In this document: positions 1 through 7,447 of the stretch, in pieces
Position numbering within the stretch: position 1 is the stretch's first letter
Layout: each line of letters opens with the position of its first letter
Source of the DNA: Candidatus Binatus soli
Lineage (GTDB): Bacteria; Desulfobacterota; Binatia; Binatales; Binataceae
DNA length: 64,000 bases
Assembly: GCA_002479255.1 (NCBI GenBank)
Contig: DLMJ01000044.1
Span: 1 to 64,000, forward strand
Direction of reading: 5' to 3'
Translations under genes and position numbers: made by a program
The notes under the pieces: model-generated
What the model was told of the DNA's origin: nothing
Database searches by the model: none
Seen by the model: the letters and a program-made list of their open reading frames with translations, nothing else

Positions 1-1296
1 AAAAGGTTCTGACGACGTACACTTGTTGACCAACGCTTTGGCGATCTGTTCTCGCAGGGATAATTCGGATGCAGCGCCGAAGCGGTCCAGTATGTCATCG
101 TATACCGCGACGGCCTTCTCGCTTCGGCCGAGTTGACCCAGCCTGTAGCCCTTGTTAACCAACGCTTTGGCGATCTGTTCTCGCAGGGATAATTCGGATG
201 CAGCGCCGAAGCGGGCCAGCACGTCGTCGTAAACCGCAAGTTCTTCCTCATATCGGCCTAGTTCGCCGAGCCTGGCCCCCTTGTTGAACAGCGCTCTGGC
301 AGCCTCTTCTCGCACAGGCACCTCGGACGCAAAGCCGAAGCGGGCGACTAGGTCGTCGTAGGCCGCAATTTCTTCCTCGCGTCGGCCGAGTTGACCGAGC
401 GCGACCCCCCTATTAAACAGCGCTCGCGCGGTCCAGCCGTGCCCGTCCGAGTCGGTGGCCGAACCGAAACGTTCGACGATTTCCGCGAAGATGGCGATCG
501 ATTCATTTTGATTGTTCAAATAGAACTGGGCCCCGCCCAGCAATTCTTTGGCTCGCGCCCATTCGATGTCGGAGGACGCCATAGCCAAGGCCTTATCTGC
601 GCAGAATAGGGCACCGGAGTAATCTGGAGTCTCAGCCCCCATCAGTCTGTCCGCTTCTGCGATCCAATAATCGAAGCTTGGGCTCACTGGCGTCGCGTCA
701 GTAGGCGCTACGCCAGCCGGCATCGTAGGTGGACCGATTATGAGACTGTCAGAAGAAGGAGCATTTACGGTTCTCTCATGATCTAGAAGCCATTCCGCCA
801 ATTGCGCTTCCAGCAGTTCGCTGAAATCGTCCGGCACCGCGTAGGATTTGAACAGGTATTTCTTTCCATTCTCGATCCGCCGCTTGAAAGCGAGGACAGC
901 TTTCAGTTGCTCCCCAGGATCTTTCAACTGCGATTTGGCGACTTCCTTGAAAAACAGGGCTATGTTGCGGATCTTTGTCTGTTCGTAAAGCTGCTCCGCC
1001 AGCTCCCATTCTTCTTCCGTCCCGGAAGAATGTCCGCCGCCGGTTGGCGTGCCCCAGCGATTGTGCAGGACGAATACTGCGTAGTCACATTCTTTGAGGT
1101 CTTCGTTAATGAGCGCTTGCGGGCGTCCGACGCCGGCGATCGTGTCCTCCCACCCGACGGGATGGAACGTGACCCCCCGACGTTCGGCATGGTGCCTAGT
1201 GAATTTTTCGAGCGTTTTGCTGAAGAGCTTTCGTTCCTTGTCGAGCCCTCCGGGCGAGCCGATGAAGACATAGTATTGGGTGAGAGACTTTGGCAC
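1..1296 (-). CDS. DUF4062 (TIR-like) domain protein with C-terminal TPR repeats, 3' end outside window
   Basis: The minus-strand frame is open for 432 codons from a GTG at 1294-1296 to the window edge. Residues about 8-85 (YYVFIGSPGGLDKER, then EDLKECDYAVFVLHNRWGTP) match the start of DUF4062, a TIR-like N-terminal module found in NLR-like and TPR proteins. Residues about 210-425 are TPR-like 43-residue units of the type LGQLGRSEKAVAVYDD. Two GTG codons three codons apart (1303-1305 and 1294-1296) could both start it; neither has a clear ribosome binding site, and a stop lies just upstream. The last repeat breaks off at VNKC, after which ten codons do not fit the repeat, so the true C-terminus is unseen. 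DUF4062-TPR proteins occur in signalling and conflict contexts; a defence role here is inference from its restriction-modification neighbour. Confidence 0.8.
   Translation of the reverse strand, partial: MPKSLTQYYVFIGSPGGLDKERKLFSKTLEKFTRHHAERRGVTFHPVGWEDTIAGVGRPQALINEDLKECDYAVFVLHNRWGTPTGGGHSSGTEEEWELAEQLYEQTKIRNIALFFKEVAKSQLKDPGEQLKAVLAFKRRIENGKKYLFKSYAVPDDFSELLEAQLAEWLLDHERTVNAPSSDSLIIGPPTMPAGVAPTDATPVSPSFDYWIAEADRLMGAETPDYSGALFCADKALAMASSDIEWARAKELLGGAQFYLNNQNESIAIFAEIVERFGSATDSDGHGWTARALFNRGVALGQLGRREEEIAAYDDLVARFGFASEVPVREEAARALFNKGARLGELGRYEEELAVYDDVLARFGAASELSLREQIAKALVNKGYRLGQLGRSEKAVAVYDDILDRFGAASELSLREQIAKALVNKCTSSEPF
22..408 (-). repeat. Three tandem 129-bp units encoding 43-residue TPR-like repeats
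   Basis: Units begin at 22, 151 and 280 with an exact 129-base period (43 codons); a fourth, more diverged copy follows from 409. The first 64 bases of the units at 22 and 151 differ at one position only, whereas the unit at 280 has many changes. Near-identity of adjacent copies suggests recent duplication or gene conversion. Position 1-21 does not continue the repeat. Confidence 0.85.
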
Positions 1297-1632
1297 GGCT
1301 AACACGTCAACTATCTGGAAGAGCGCCCATGGTCAACTGACGAGGAGCGCCCGATCAACATTCTGTCGCCTCCACTAAGCGAGTAGCAGCGAGCCGCACT
1401 ATACGAACACCGAAGCGGACGGTTGAAGAATACGGACGCAGAATCTTGAATCGCGCGCCAGTTCCCATCTTATTCTTAACGATGGCCACCCGTGCCCACG
1501 GGCGCGCTGTATAAGGACCCTCACCTTTATCCTCGCCCTAACAGGGCGAGGATAATAAAGATCCGATCGGGTTACGCAAAGCTCTCCTTACAGGGAGAGC
1601 AAATTAACGCGTATTTCCCGCGCCGCCTAAGC
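1297..1632. other. Gene-free stretch with two hairpins
   Basis: No credible gene is seen on either strand. It lies between the end of the DUF992 gene and the start of the DUF4062-TPR gene, both on the minus strand, so it should hold the terminator of the first and the promoter of the second. Two perfect inverted repeats at 1527-1555 and 1581-1600 are the only clear structure; no convincing promoter was found. Confidence 0.6.
1527..1600 (-). terminator. Two adjacent hairpins downstream of the DUF992 gene
   Basis: Arms 1527-1539 and 1543-1555 pair perfectly over 13 bases around an AAC loop, with core TCCTCGCCCT. Arms 1581-1587 and 1594-1600 (GCTCTCC and GGAGAGC) form a second stem. Read on the minus strand they follow the DUF992 stop codon at 1633. 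No long T tract follows either stem, so intrinsic termination is plausible rather than certain. The pair also resembles common dispersed intergenic palindromes. Confidence 0.45.
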
Positions 1633-2139
1633 TCAGTGGCGCGGAGGCTTGGTTCCTTCGTATTTCAGACTCATGTTTGCGATACCAGCGGCAACGTTCA
1701 AGCCATTCTGGCCCTCGACTGACACGGGTTGCAGCGCGATCGATCGATGAAAACCACCGAGCAAGACATTTGCTCCAGCGCCTACTCCCAGCGCCACGCT
1801 CGCCTGCACGCCAGCGTAGTCTCCGGCCAGAGCACCGGCGCCCAGCTCAGTCGTTGGAGCCGCAACTGCCCATAGAATCACTGCTGATTGCAGATAACCG
1901 ATGTCGGCGCCGAACTTGGAAATACTGCCGCTGTAATATTCCGTGCGATGCTTATTCGACGCGTAGGTACAGTGGATTTTGTGCGAGGACCCTATAATAA
2001 AGCCCCATCCGGACGCTTCCTGGCAGGTCAAATAACCTGTTTTGACCGTCATCTTCTCCTCGGCATGCGCGGGCACGGCGGCCAAGCCTAACAGCGCCAT
2101 CACCACTATTGCACTCGCCATCCCAGTCTTGTTTTTCAT
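1633..2139 (-). CDS. DUF992 family secreted protein
   Basis: This 168-residue protein has a clear signal peptide (MKNKTGMASAIVVMALLGLA, cleavage probably after AHA at about 26). The rest follows the DUF992 pattern: a TGYLTC segment, GWGFIIGSSHKIHCTY, SKFGADIGY, a Gly/Ala-rich ALGVGAGANVL stretch and LQPVSVEGQNGLNVAAGIA. The two cysteines of the mature part could form a disulfide. Function of the family is unknown; an exported or periplasmic location is expected. The start is supported by an AAGGAGG ribosome binding site about 7 bases upstream. It is transcribed in the same direction as the restriction-modification genes but is separated from them by about 200 bases. Confidence 0.85.
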   Translation of the reverse strand: MKNKTGMASAIVVMALLGLAAVPAHAEEKMTVKTGYLTCQEASGWGFIIGSSHKIHCTYASNKHRTEYYSGSISKFGADIGYLQSAVILWAVAAPTTELGAGALAGDYAGVQASVALGVGAGANVLLGGFHRSIALQPVSVEGQNGLNVAAGIANMSLKYEGTKPPRH

Positions 2140-2341
2140 CGGCTACCTCCTTCGCAATGATGTCCATGGTCACTTCATTTAAGACCCGTTGGCGTCTCCG
2201 CCAAACCTCTGCCTGTTTTCAGGAACCGATGGCATCTCATGAATTGTATATCGGAGCATGCCGTCCTGCCAGTGTGCCCGGCGCGCGTTCACCGATTTAC
2301 ACACGGCAACGCGGCGATGTGACCCCGAAGCTTAACCTTTT

Positions 2342-3337
2342 TCAAAAGAGTGATGTCTGTAACGCGCGCGGAGCCGGTTCTGCCAGCCGATCCGGCAGGC
2401 GCGCCAATTCACCCTCGAATCGAAACCTGCTCGCCTCAAGGTAGGGCGAGTGGTTCTCGATAGATATCCATTTGCGGCCTTCGCGTTCACACGCCTCGCC
2501 GGTCGTGTTGCTTCCAGCAAAGGGGTCAAGAACCAAATCGCCAGAGTCGGTAAGGAATCGAATGAAGAAAGCCGGCACCTGAACAGGAAATCGAGCCGGA
2601 TGAGGCTTGATATTGTTCAGCTTGCACAGTTCAAGATACCGTCCGTTGGCGTCATTGTTGCCATGCACCAGAAGATTCGATGGAATGGAACCGCCTCGAT
2701 CGGTGAATTTCTTGGTGATGATATGTCCGGACGGACGGACCTTCGCTCTGTATCCGCGCTTTACCAGCCGTCGCATGTCCGGGCTGTATTCATTGAGCAC
2801 GCGCTGATTGTCCGCCTTGGGGTCAGGCGTCTTCGATAACCACCAAAGACAGTTGACTGCGTCTTTCATCCGGATCTTTCGGACTGTTACCCATTCGGCC
2901 GGTGAGGGAAGCTTCGCGGGATTATACCAATAGAATTCTTGGGCTAAGTAGAAGCCGACCTCCCGAACCAAAGCAATCAACAAATCGAAATGATACAAGG
3001 AGCGGGTCGGCTTACCGGGTGTCCACGCACCGCCGATGTCGATCACAAAACTGCCGTCGTCTCGCAAGAGGCGGTGTACTTCGCGTGCGAACGGTAGAAA
3101 CCACTCCACATAATCGCGCTGGTTGGCGTTGCCGTATTCCTTCTTGAAGTGAAGTGCATAGGGCGGTGAGGTGAAAGCGAGATTCACGCTCCCAGCCTCA
3201 AGCCCGGCCATAAAGGGTAGGGAATTCGCTACGTAGGCACGACCCAGCTTTGTTTCGTAAAGCGGTTTCGTCGGCAACTGCGGGTCGCCGGAGTGCCCGC
3301 TACTTAATCGCGTCCTTGAAGGCATTGAACAGATCAT
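2342..3337 (-). CDS. Type II DNA methyltransferase, beta-class (m4C-type, M.PvuII-like)
   Basis: This 331-residue methylase would protect host DNA in the adjacent restriction system. The catalytic motif IV TSPPY is at residues 56-60 and the SAM-binding motif DPFAGSNTTG at 271-280. That order (IV before I) defines beta-class enzymes, and SPPY is typical of N4-cytosine methylation. From memory the body closely resembles M.PvuII (KKEYGN, FYWYNPAKLPSP, RKIRMKDAVN, HPARFP, RKWIS), but the target site cannot be read from sequence. The ATG start overlaps the 3' end of the endonuclease gene by 38 bases; family members usually begin near LYETKLG (residue 26), so a later TTG start is possible. It is the last gene of the C-R-M operon. 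Confidence 0.92.
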   Translation of the reverse strand: MICSMPSRTRLSSGHSGDPQLPTKPLYETKLGRAYVANSLPFMAGLEAGSVNLAFTSPPYALHFKKEYGNANQRDYVEWFLPFAREVHRLLRDDGSFVIDIGGAWTPGKPTRSLYHFDLLIALVREVGFYLAQEFYWYNPAKLPSPAEWVTVRKIRMKDAVNCLWWLSKTPDPKADNQRVLNEYSPDMRRLVKRGYRAKVRPSGHIITKKFTDRGGSIPSNLLVHGNNDANGRYLELCKLNNIKPHPARFPVQVPAFFIRFLTDSGDLVLDPFAGSNTTGEACEREGRKWISIENHSPYLEASRFRFEGELARLPDRLAEPAPRALQTSLF

Positions 3338-3848
3338 AGCTCCAAAAGCCTTCCGGTTGGAGCGGAACCGGCTGCATAATCGTAAGAAATCGTTCTAACG
3401 GCTTGGGCCGTCTAGTGAGACGGCGGGTTGCCACAAAAAGGTATTCCCATTTCCCCGTGAAATTAAAGAGACAGGCAGCGAGCACGTCGAATTCCTCCGG
3501 CTTGTAGCCGCGTGTAGGCTCGCCTTTCTTGTTGTTGCGGGTCTTCTGGAGTTCGACGCGCGCCGATCCCTGCGGACGTTTGGTTTGGCTAGGCGAACGG
3601 ACGTTCTTGCACTCGATCTTAATCTCCCGACCTGCATAGGGCACGACGAAATCTGGTTGGCCGTCCTTGTCCTGCCAGATGACGCTTTGGAGAGCACCTT
3701 CCCGTTGCATTTGTTCGAGCTTCTGAAAGAGAAACCACTCGGCAAGCTTGCCTTTCACGTCCACCTGCGCACGAAACCCGCGCTCTATGGCGGACAGAAT
3801 ATCCCATGCTGTGGTATTCCATTTCTCTTCGAGCGGATGCTTCTTCAT
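3300..3848 (-). CDS. Type II restriction endonuclease, PD-(D/E)XK fold
   Basis: The 182-residue product has a PD-(D/E)XK active-site signature: PDF with Asp66 and IECK with Glu79 and Lys81, preceded by a helix KLAEWFLFQKLE. It lies between the controller and methylase genes; its ATG overlaps the controller stop as ATGA. I do not recognise a named relative, and it does not look like R.PvuII although the methylase is M.PvuII-like. Identification as the restriction partner rests on the catalytic motif plus position. All catalytic residues are present, so the enzyme is probably active. Confidence 0.85.
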   Translation of the reverse strand: MKKHPLEEKWNTTAWDILSAIERGFRAQVDVKGKLAEWFLFQKLEQMQREGALQSVIWQDKDGQPDFVVPYAGREIKIECKNVRSPSQTKRPQGSARVELQKTRNNKKGEPTRGYKPEEFDVLAACLFNFTGKWEYLFVATRRLTRRPKPLERFLTIMQPVPLQPEGFWSYDLFNAFKDAIK

Positions 3849-4066
3849 CTCGCACCGCGCTCGGGAAAAAGCTCGCGCACCGTGACGCCAAGGGCTTGCG
3901 CGAGGTCACAAATAACGCGGAGAGTGGGATTCCTCTCACCTCGTTCGATACCGCCGACATAGGTCCAGTGTCGGCCGCATCTAACGGCGAGATCTTCCTG
4001 GGTCCAACCTCGCTGTTCGCGAAGCTCGCGAACGCGTCGGCCGAATACGATAGAGGGCGATGCCAC
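3845..4066 (-). CDS. XRE-family controller (C) protein of the restriction-modification system
   Basis: This 73-residue protein is a single helix-turn-helix domain: FGRRVRELREQRGWTQEDLA, then GRHWTYVGGIERGERNPTL and DLAQALGVTVRELF. Size and sequence match C proteins that time restriction after methylation by binding C-boxes ahead of their own gene. The start is GTG at 4064-4066; the ATG just upstream is out of frame. The stop overlaps the endonuclease start by four bases, so restriction is translationally coupled to the controller. Positive autoregulation is inferred from the candidate operator at 4090-4114. Confidence 0.88.
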   Translation of the reverse strand: MASPSIVFGRRVRELREQRGWTQEDLAVRCGRHWTYVGGIERGERNPTLRVICDLAQALGVTVRELFPERGAR

Positions 4067-4089
4067 AATCGCATAAAAGCCGGAATGAA

Positions 4090-4114
4090 GACGATGTTTC
4101 TAGAGACTATGAGT
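4090..4114 (-). promoter_or_regulatory. Candidate C-box operator of the restriction-modification operon
   Basis: On the minus strand, ACTCATAGTC (4105-4114) is followed six bases later by AACATCGTC (4090-4098), 24 bases before the C-gene start. Known C-boxes pair half-sites of the form ACTnnnAGTC and ATnATAGTC with the same six-base gap. The first half fits well, the second is degenerate. This arrangement would allow activation at low and repression at high C-protein levels. Confidence 0.5.
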
Positions 4115-4139
4115 ATTGTGAAGTACGCCCCGCCTTGCG

Positions 4140-4193
4140 CTACTCCACCGTCACCGGCTTCGCCGGATTGCGCGGCTGATCGACGTCGGTGCC
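4140..4193 (-). pseudogene. glmS: glmS 3'-end remnant (last 17 codons)
   Basis: Directly downstream of glmU, the minus strand encodes GTDVDQPRNPAKPVTVE and a stop. This is nearly identical to the universal C-terminus of glucosamine-6-phosphate synthase (GTDVDQPRNLAKSVTVE in most bacteria). Upstream of the Gly the reading no longer resembles GlmS and only about 30 bases separate it from the glmU stop, so the other roughly 590 codons are missing. glmU-glmS is a common gene pair; this is a deletion or replacement scar. A functional glmS must exist elsewhere if the pathway is intact. Confidence 0.85.
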
Positions 4194-4222
4194 AGTCCCC
4201 TGCTCAAGCGATGCGTTTAATC

Positions 4223-5656
4223 TCAATGGTCCTTGGTGCGCTTCAAGCTGCCGTCGGGGCTGTCGCCGTGCTGCCTGCGCCAGGCCGCCATCCATCCCGC
4301 CTTTTCGCGTTGCGGATGATGCGACATCACAAGCGAGCCGTCGCGCACCTCGCGAACGATGGTCGTCCCTGACGCGACGTACACGTCGTTGCCGACCTTG
4401 ACCGGCGCAACCAGTTGCGTGTCGCATCCGACCATGCATCGGTCGCCGATCACCGTCTGATGCTTGTCGTAGCCGTCGTAATTCACCGTGATAACGCCGC
4501 ATCCGATGTTGGTGTCGGCGCCGATGGTAGCGTCGCCGAGGTAGCTGAGATGGCTGGCCTTGGCGCCGCGTCCGAGGCGGGCCTTTTTGGTCTCGACAAA
4601 ATTGCCAATCCGGTTGTGCCCGGCGAGTTCGGTGCCGGCGCGCAGGTTGGCGAATGGGCCGATTTCGGAATCTTCGCCGATCACGCAATCTTCGGCGCGC
4701 ACGCCCAGCTTCAGATGGCATCGCGGGCCGATCGTCACGTTGCTGAGCCATGCGGTGCCGTCTATTCGCACGCCCTCGCCGAGCTTGCACATCCCGATAA
4801 TCTGGACGTTGGGACCGATTACGCAATCGGGCGCGATTTCGGCCTGCTCAGAAATGTAGGCGGTAGGGGGATCGACGAGGGTCACGCCGGATTGCATCAG
4901 CTTTCGGTTAACGGCCGCACGAATTTCCGCTTCCATATTTGCCAGCTCCTCTCGCGAGTTGATTCCGGCGAATTCCGCCGGGTCGGCAGCAACCCACGCT
5001 TCGACTTTTTCGCTTTCGCTTTCGTTGCGCGCACGCGCAATCGCAACGATATCGGTCAGGTAATACTCACCCTGCGCGTTGCCGGGTTTCAGTTCCGCCA
5101 GCGCCGACCGCAGCAACGCCGCATCGACCAGGTAAAAGCCGGTATTGATTTCCTTGACGGCGCGCTCGGCCGGCGTCGCGTCGCGGAACTCGACGATTTT
5201 CTCGACCATCCCGCCGCCGTCGCGAATCACCCGGCCGTACGCGGCGGGATCGTCGAGCATGATACTGATGAACGAGAGCTTTGCGCCGCGCTTTCGATGT
5301 GCGTCAAGAAAAGCGCGCAGGGTAGCCGGGGTGATTGCCGGCATGTCGCCGTAAGCGATGAACACGTCGCCGGTGAAGCCGGTTGGAATCCGGCTGAGGC
5401 CGCATCGCGCCGCGTCGCCGGTTCCGCGCTGAGGCTCCTGGAGCGCGAATCGCGCTTTGGAGAAGCCTGCTGCGGCTTCGACTTCGCGAGCTTGCCGGCC
5501 CACGACGATCACGATTGGCTCGGGCTCGAGCGCGGCGGCGGCGCGAATCGCGCGCGCGATCATCGGTTCTCCGCCAAGCTCGTGCAGGACCTTGGCCCGC
5601 TTCGAGCGCATCCTGGTCCCTTTGCCCGCGGCTAGGATGATTGCGGCAACGCTCAT
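4223..5656 (-). CDS. glmU: Bifunctional UDP-N-acetylglucosamine pyrophosphorylase / glucosamine-1-phosphate N-acetyltransferase
   Basis: GlmU makes UDP-GlcNAc for peptidoglycan and lipopolysaccharide in the cytoplasm. The N-terminal uridylyltransferase half has the nucleotide loop LAAGKGTRMRSKRAKVLHEL (residues 8-27) and GTGDAARCG. The C-terminal left-handed beta-helix carries hexapeptide repeats and GCGVITVNYDGYDK followed by the acetyl-CoA region (VAPVKVGNDVYVASGTTI). Length of 477 residues is normal. It begins a minus-strand group and is followed by the glmS remnant instead of a full glmS. No missing key residue was noticed. Confidence 0.97.
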   Translation of the reverse strand: MSVAAIILAAGKGTRMRSKRAKVLHELGGEPMIARAIRAAAALEPEPIVIVVGRQAREVEAAAGFSKARFALQEPQRGTGDAARCGLSRIPTGFTGDVFIAYGDMPAITPATLRAFLDAHRKRGAKLSFISIMLDDPAAYGRVIRDGGGMVEKIVEFRDATPAERAVKEINTGFYLVDAALLRSALAELKPGNAQGEYYLTDIVAIARARNESESEKVEAWVAADPAEFAGINSREELANMEAEIRAAVNRKLMQSGVTLVDPPTAYISEQAEIAPDCVIGPNVQIIGMCKLGEGVRIDGTAWLSNVTIGPRCHLKLGVRAEDCVIGEDSEIGPFANLRAGTELAGHNRIGNFVETKKARLGRGAKASHLSYLGDATIGADTNIGCGVITVNYDGYDKHQTVIGDRCMVGCDTQLVAPVKVGNDVYVASGTTIVREVRDGSLVMSHHPQREKAGWMAAWRRQHGDSPDGSLKRTKDH

Positions 5657-5668
5657 GATCGGTCCCGG

Positions 5669-6097
5669 CTATTGGTAATCATCGAAGTTCGAGACTTTCC
5701 ACGTATCGGCGGTCTTGCGCGCCGTGATCAGCAAGTTGCGATTGAAGGCGCCGTCGTCGGGCACGTCGATGGTCGCGCGAAACAGGAACTCGACATGGTC
5801 GGCGCCGTCGCGCTCGGCGATGAGTTTGTAATGCACGACGGGCTTTTGAGTACTGGCGTCGATTTTCTGGCCGCCGATCATCTGTATCTCGCGATGAAGC
5901 TTGTCGAGTGCGAGGCCGATACAGAATGGCTCGGCCGCCTTCAGATCGATCGCTACATAGTATTGGTCCACGAAGCGATCGACGACGCCGCGCGCGCTGT
6001 TGGCCGGATGGCATCCGGTGGCAACGATCGAAGCGAACGCCGCGATGAAAAGAAGCCCGGCGCATCGGTCAAGAAGGAGGAATCTGCGGGAGGTCAT
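5669..6097 (-). CDS. Predicted lipoprotein of unknown function
   Basis: The 142-residue product starts with a basic N-terminus and hydrophobic stretch ending in a lipobox, ASIVATGC, so Cys29 is the probable lipidated residue. The mature part (RGVVDRFVDQYYVAIDLKAAEPF, later VEFLFRATIDVPD) has the look of a small alpha/beta NTF2-like or DUF4878-like domain, but I do not recognise a family with confidence. It overlaps the upstream Cys-rich gene as ATGA and ends 12 bases before the glmU start, suggesting one transcript with glmU. Confidence 0.75.
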   Translation of the reverse strand: MTSRRFLLLDRCAGLLFIAAFASIVATGCHPANSARGVVDRFVDQYYVAIDLKAAEPFCIGLALDKLHREIQMIGGQKIDASTQKPVVHYKLIAERDGADHVEFLFRATIDVPDDGAFNRNLLITARKTADTWKVSNFDDYQ

Positions 6098-6390
6098 GAT
6101 TTTTTCTTGAAGAGAGCCTCCAGCTTGCCTTGCGCACCGGCTTTCGTTTTCGCCGGCGGCTTTGCGGCCGCATCGCCGGGCGCGAAGTATTCGCAGAAAT
6201 TAAATCGCTCCTTGTCCACCACCCGCTCGGCCATGGTCTCACGGCAACTGTTGTTGTAGGCGGGATCGTAAAAGCCGCAATTGCGGCATGAGTGCATCGC
6301 GCGGCCGCATCCGGGACATTCGTCGCGAAAACCGACGCGATCCATCCCGGCGATGACTTCGATTTTGATCGCGCAATGCCAACAGTTCAT
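6094..6390 (-). CDS. Small Cys-rich (zinc-ribbon-like) protein
   Basis: A 98-residue protein starting at MNCWHC. It has paired cysteines CWHC, CPGC and CRNCGFYD, then a CRE motif and FNFCEYF, so it likely binds one or two zinc ions; the tail is Lys-rich. The open frame continues upstream to 6516, but the extra 42 residues look like non-coding sequence, so the ATG at 6388-6390 is preferred. Its stop overlaps the start of the lipoprotein gene. Small proteins of this type occur in deltaproteobacterial-type genomes without known function. Confidence 0.75.
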   Translation of the reverse strand: MNCWHCAIKIEVIAGMDRVGFRDECPGCGRAMHSCRNCGFYDPAYNNSCRETMAERVVDKERFNFCEYFAPGDAAAKPPAKTKAGAQGKLEALFKKKS

Positions 6391-6526
6391 GGCGAAGCCA
6401 TGGGTTCTTCGCGCGACATAATGCGCCGCGAGATTTGCATAATTCGAAAGCGTTGGTTCCCTGAGGGACGCGCTGAGAGAGGCATGCTTTTTCGGCTGAA
6501 TCGCCGCTGATAGCATAGCCGCTCAG

Positions 6527-7447
6527 GTGGGTGCGCGCGAGACAATGGAGGCGGAGGTAGAGGCTTTTGCGGCGGCGCTGAAGAAGGCGTCGCGTGCGGC
6601 GGAAAATACGGTGACGAATTATCGTCGCGATCTGCTCGCGCTGCGAAGTTTTCTGCTGGAGCGAGCGGAGCTGGTCGGCAGACGGGTCGATGAAATCGAC
6701 GTCACGGGCATCACGGCGGATCATATCCGCAGCTACCTGGCCGAATTGATGAAAACTGCAAAACGCGCCACCGTGCAGCGCAGACTGAGCGCGATCAAGG
6801 CGTTTTTCCGCTACCGCGAGACGACGACTGGCGAGCCAAGCCCCGCGCGGTCGATTCGCTCGCCAAAAAACGAAAGACGGCTGCCGTCGATATTGCAGCC
6901 GGACGAAGTTCGCCGGCTGATCGAAGCATTTGCAGATGACTCGAAACCCGCGGCGATACGCGATCGCGCGATATTCGAGACGCTGTATTCGTCGGGGCTG
7001 CGCGTCGGCGAGCTGGTCGGGCTCAACTGGCGCGATATCGACGAAGAGCTCGGGATGGTCATGGTGCGAGCGGGCAAGGGCAACAAGGATCGGCTGGCGC
7101 CGGTGGGCGAGCCGGCGCTGGATGCATTGAGGGCGTGGCGGCGCGCGACGGCGGTTGCGTGGGAGCCCGACAGCGCGGTGATTACAAATCTTCGCGGCGG
7201 CAGACTGACCACGCGCAGCGTCGAGATGATCATGCAGCGGCGATTGGCGGCTGCGGGTCTGAGCGCGGGAATCACGCCGCATGGGCTGCGTCACAGTTTC
7301 GCAACGCATATGCTTGGCAACGGGGCGGACCTGAGGTCGATACAGGAAATGCTCGGCCATGCGAGCCTGGCGACCACGCAGCGGTATACTCATGTGAGCG
7401 TGAATCATTTGAAAGAGGTTTATCGACGTGCCTTTCCACGGGTTTGA
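6527..7447 (+). CDS. xerC: Tyrosine recombinase XerC
   Basis: XerC resolves chromosome dimers at dif with a partner recombinase. The 306-residue protein has the N-terminal SAM-like core-binding domain (NTVTNYRRDLLALRSFL) and the catalytic set: Arg in SGLRVGEL, Lys in AGKGNKDR, HGLRHSFATH, His in LGHASLATTQ and the nucleophile Tyr in RYTH. GTG at 6527 gives MGARETMEAE; an ATG six codons later at 6545 is an alternative. It heads the plus-strand unit, and the hslV start lies inside its 3' end. The same xerC-hslV-hslU order (codV-clpQ-clpY) is known in Bacillus. Confidence 0.93.
   Translation: MGARETMEAEVEAFAAALKKASRAAENTVTNYRRDLLALRSFLLERAELVGRRVDEIDVTGITADHIRSYLAELMKTAKRATVQRRLSAIKAFFRYRETTTGEPSPARSIRSPKNERRLPSILQPDEVRRLIEAFADDSKPAAIRDRAIFETLYSSGLRVGELVGLNWRDIDEELGMVMVRAGKGNKDRLAPVGEPALDALRAWRRATAVAWEPDSAVITNLRGGRLTTRSVEMIMQRRLAAAGLSAGITPHGLRHSFATHMLGNGADLRSIQEMLGHASLATTQRYTHVSVNHLKEVYRRAFPRV

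Noticed and set aside
1..536. Tandem repeats as a CRISPR array
   Set aside because: The 129-base period is an exact codon multiple and codes for TPR-like units; spacers and short direct repeats are absent.
802..1302. Plus-strand 166-codon frame opposite the DUF4062 domain
   Set aside because: The minus strand gives recognisable DUF4062 and TPR sequence with no stop for 432 codons.
1492..1722. Small plus-strand frame over the hairpins
   Set aside because: It crosses the inverted repeats and the end of the DUF992 gene, and its product shows no coding pattern.
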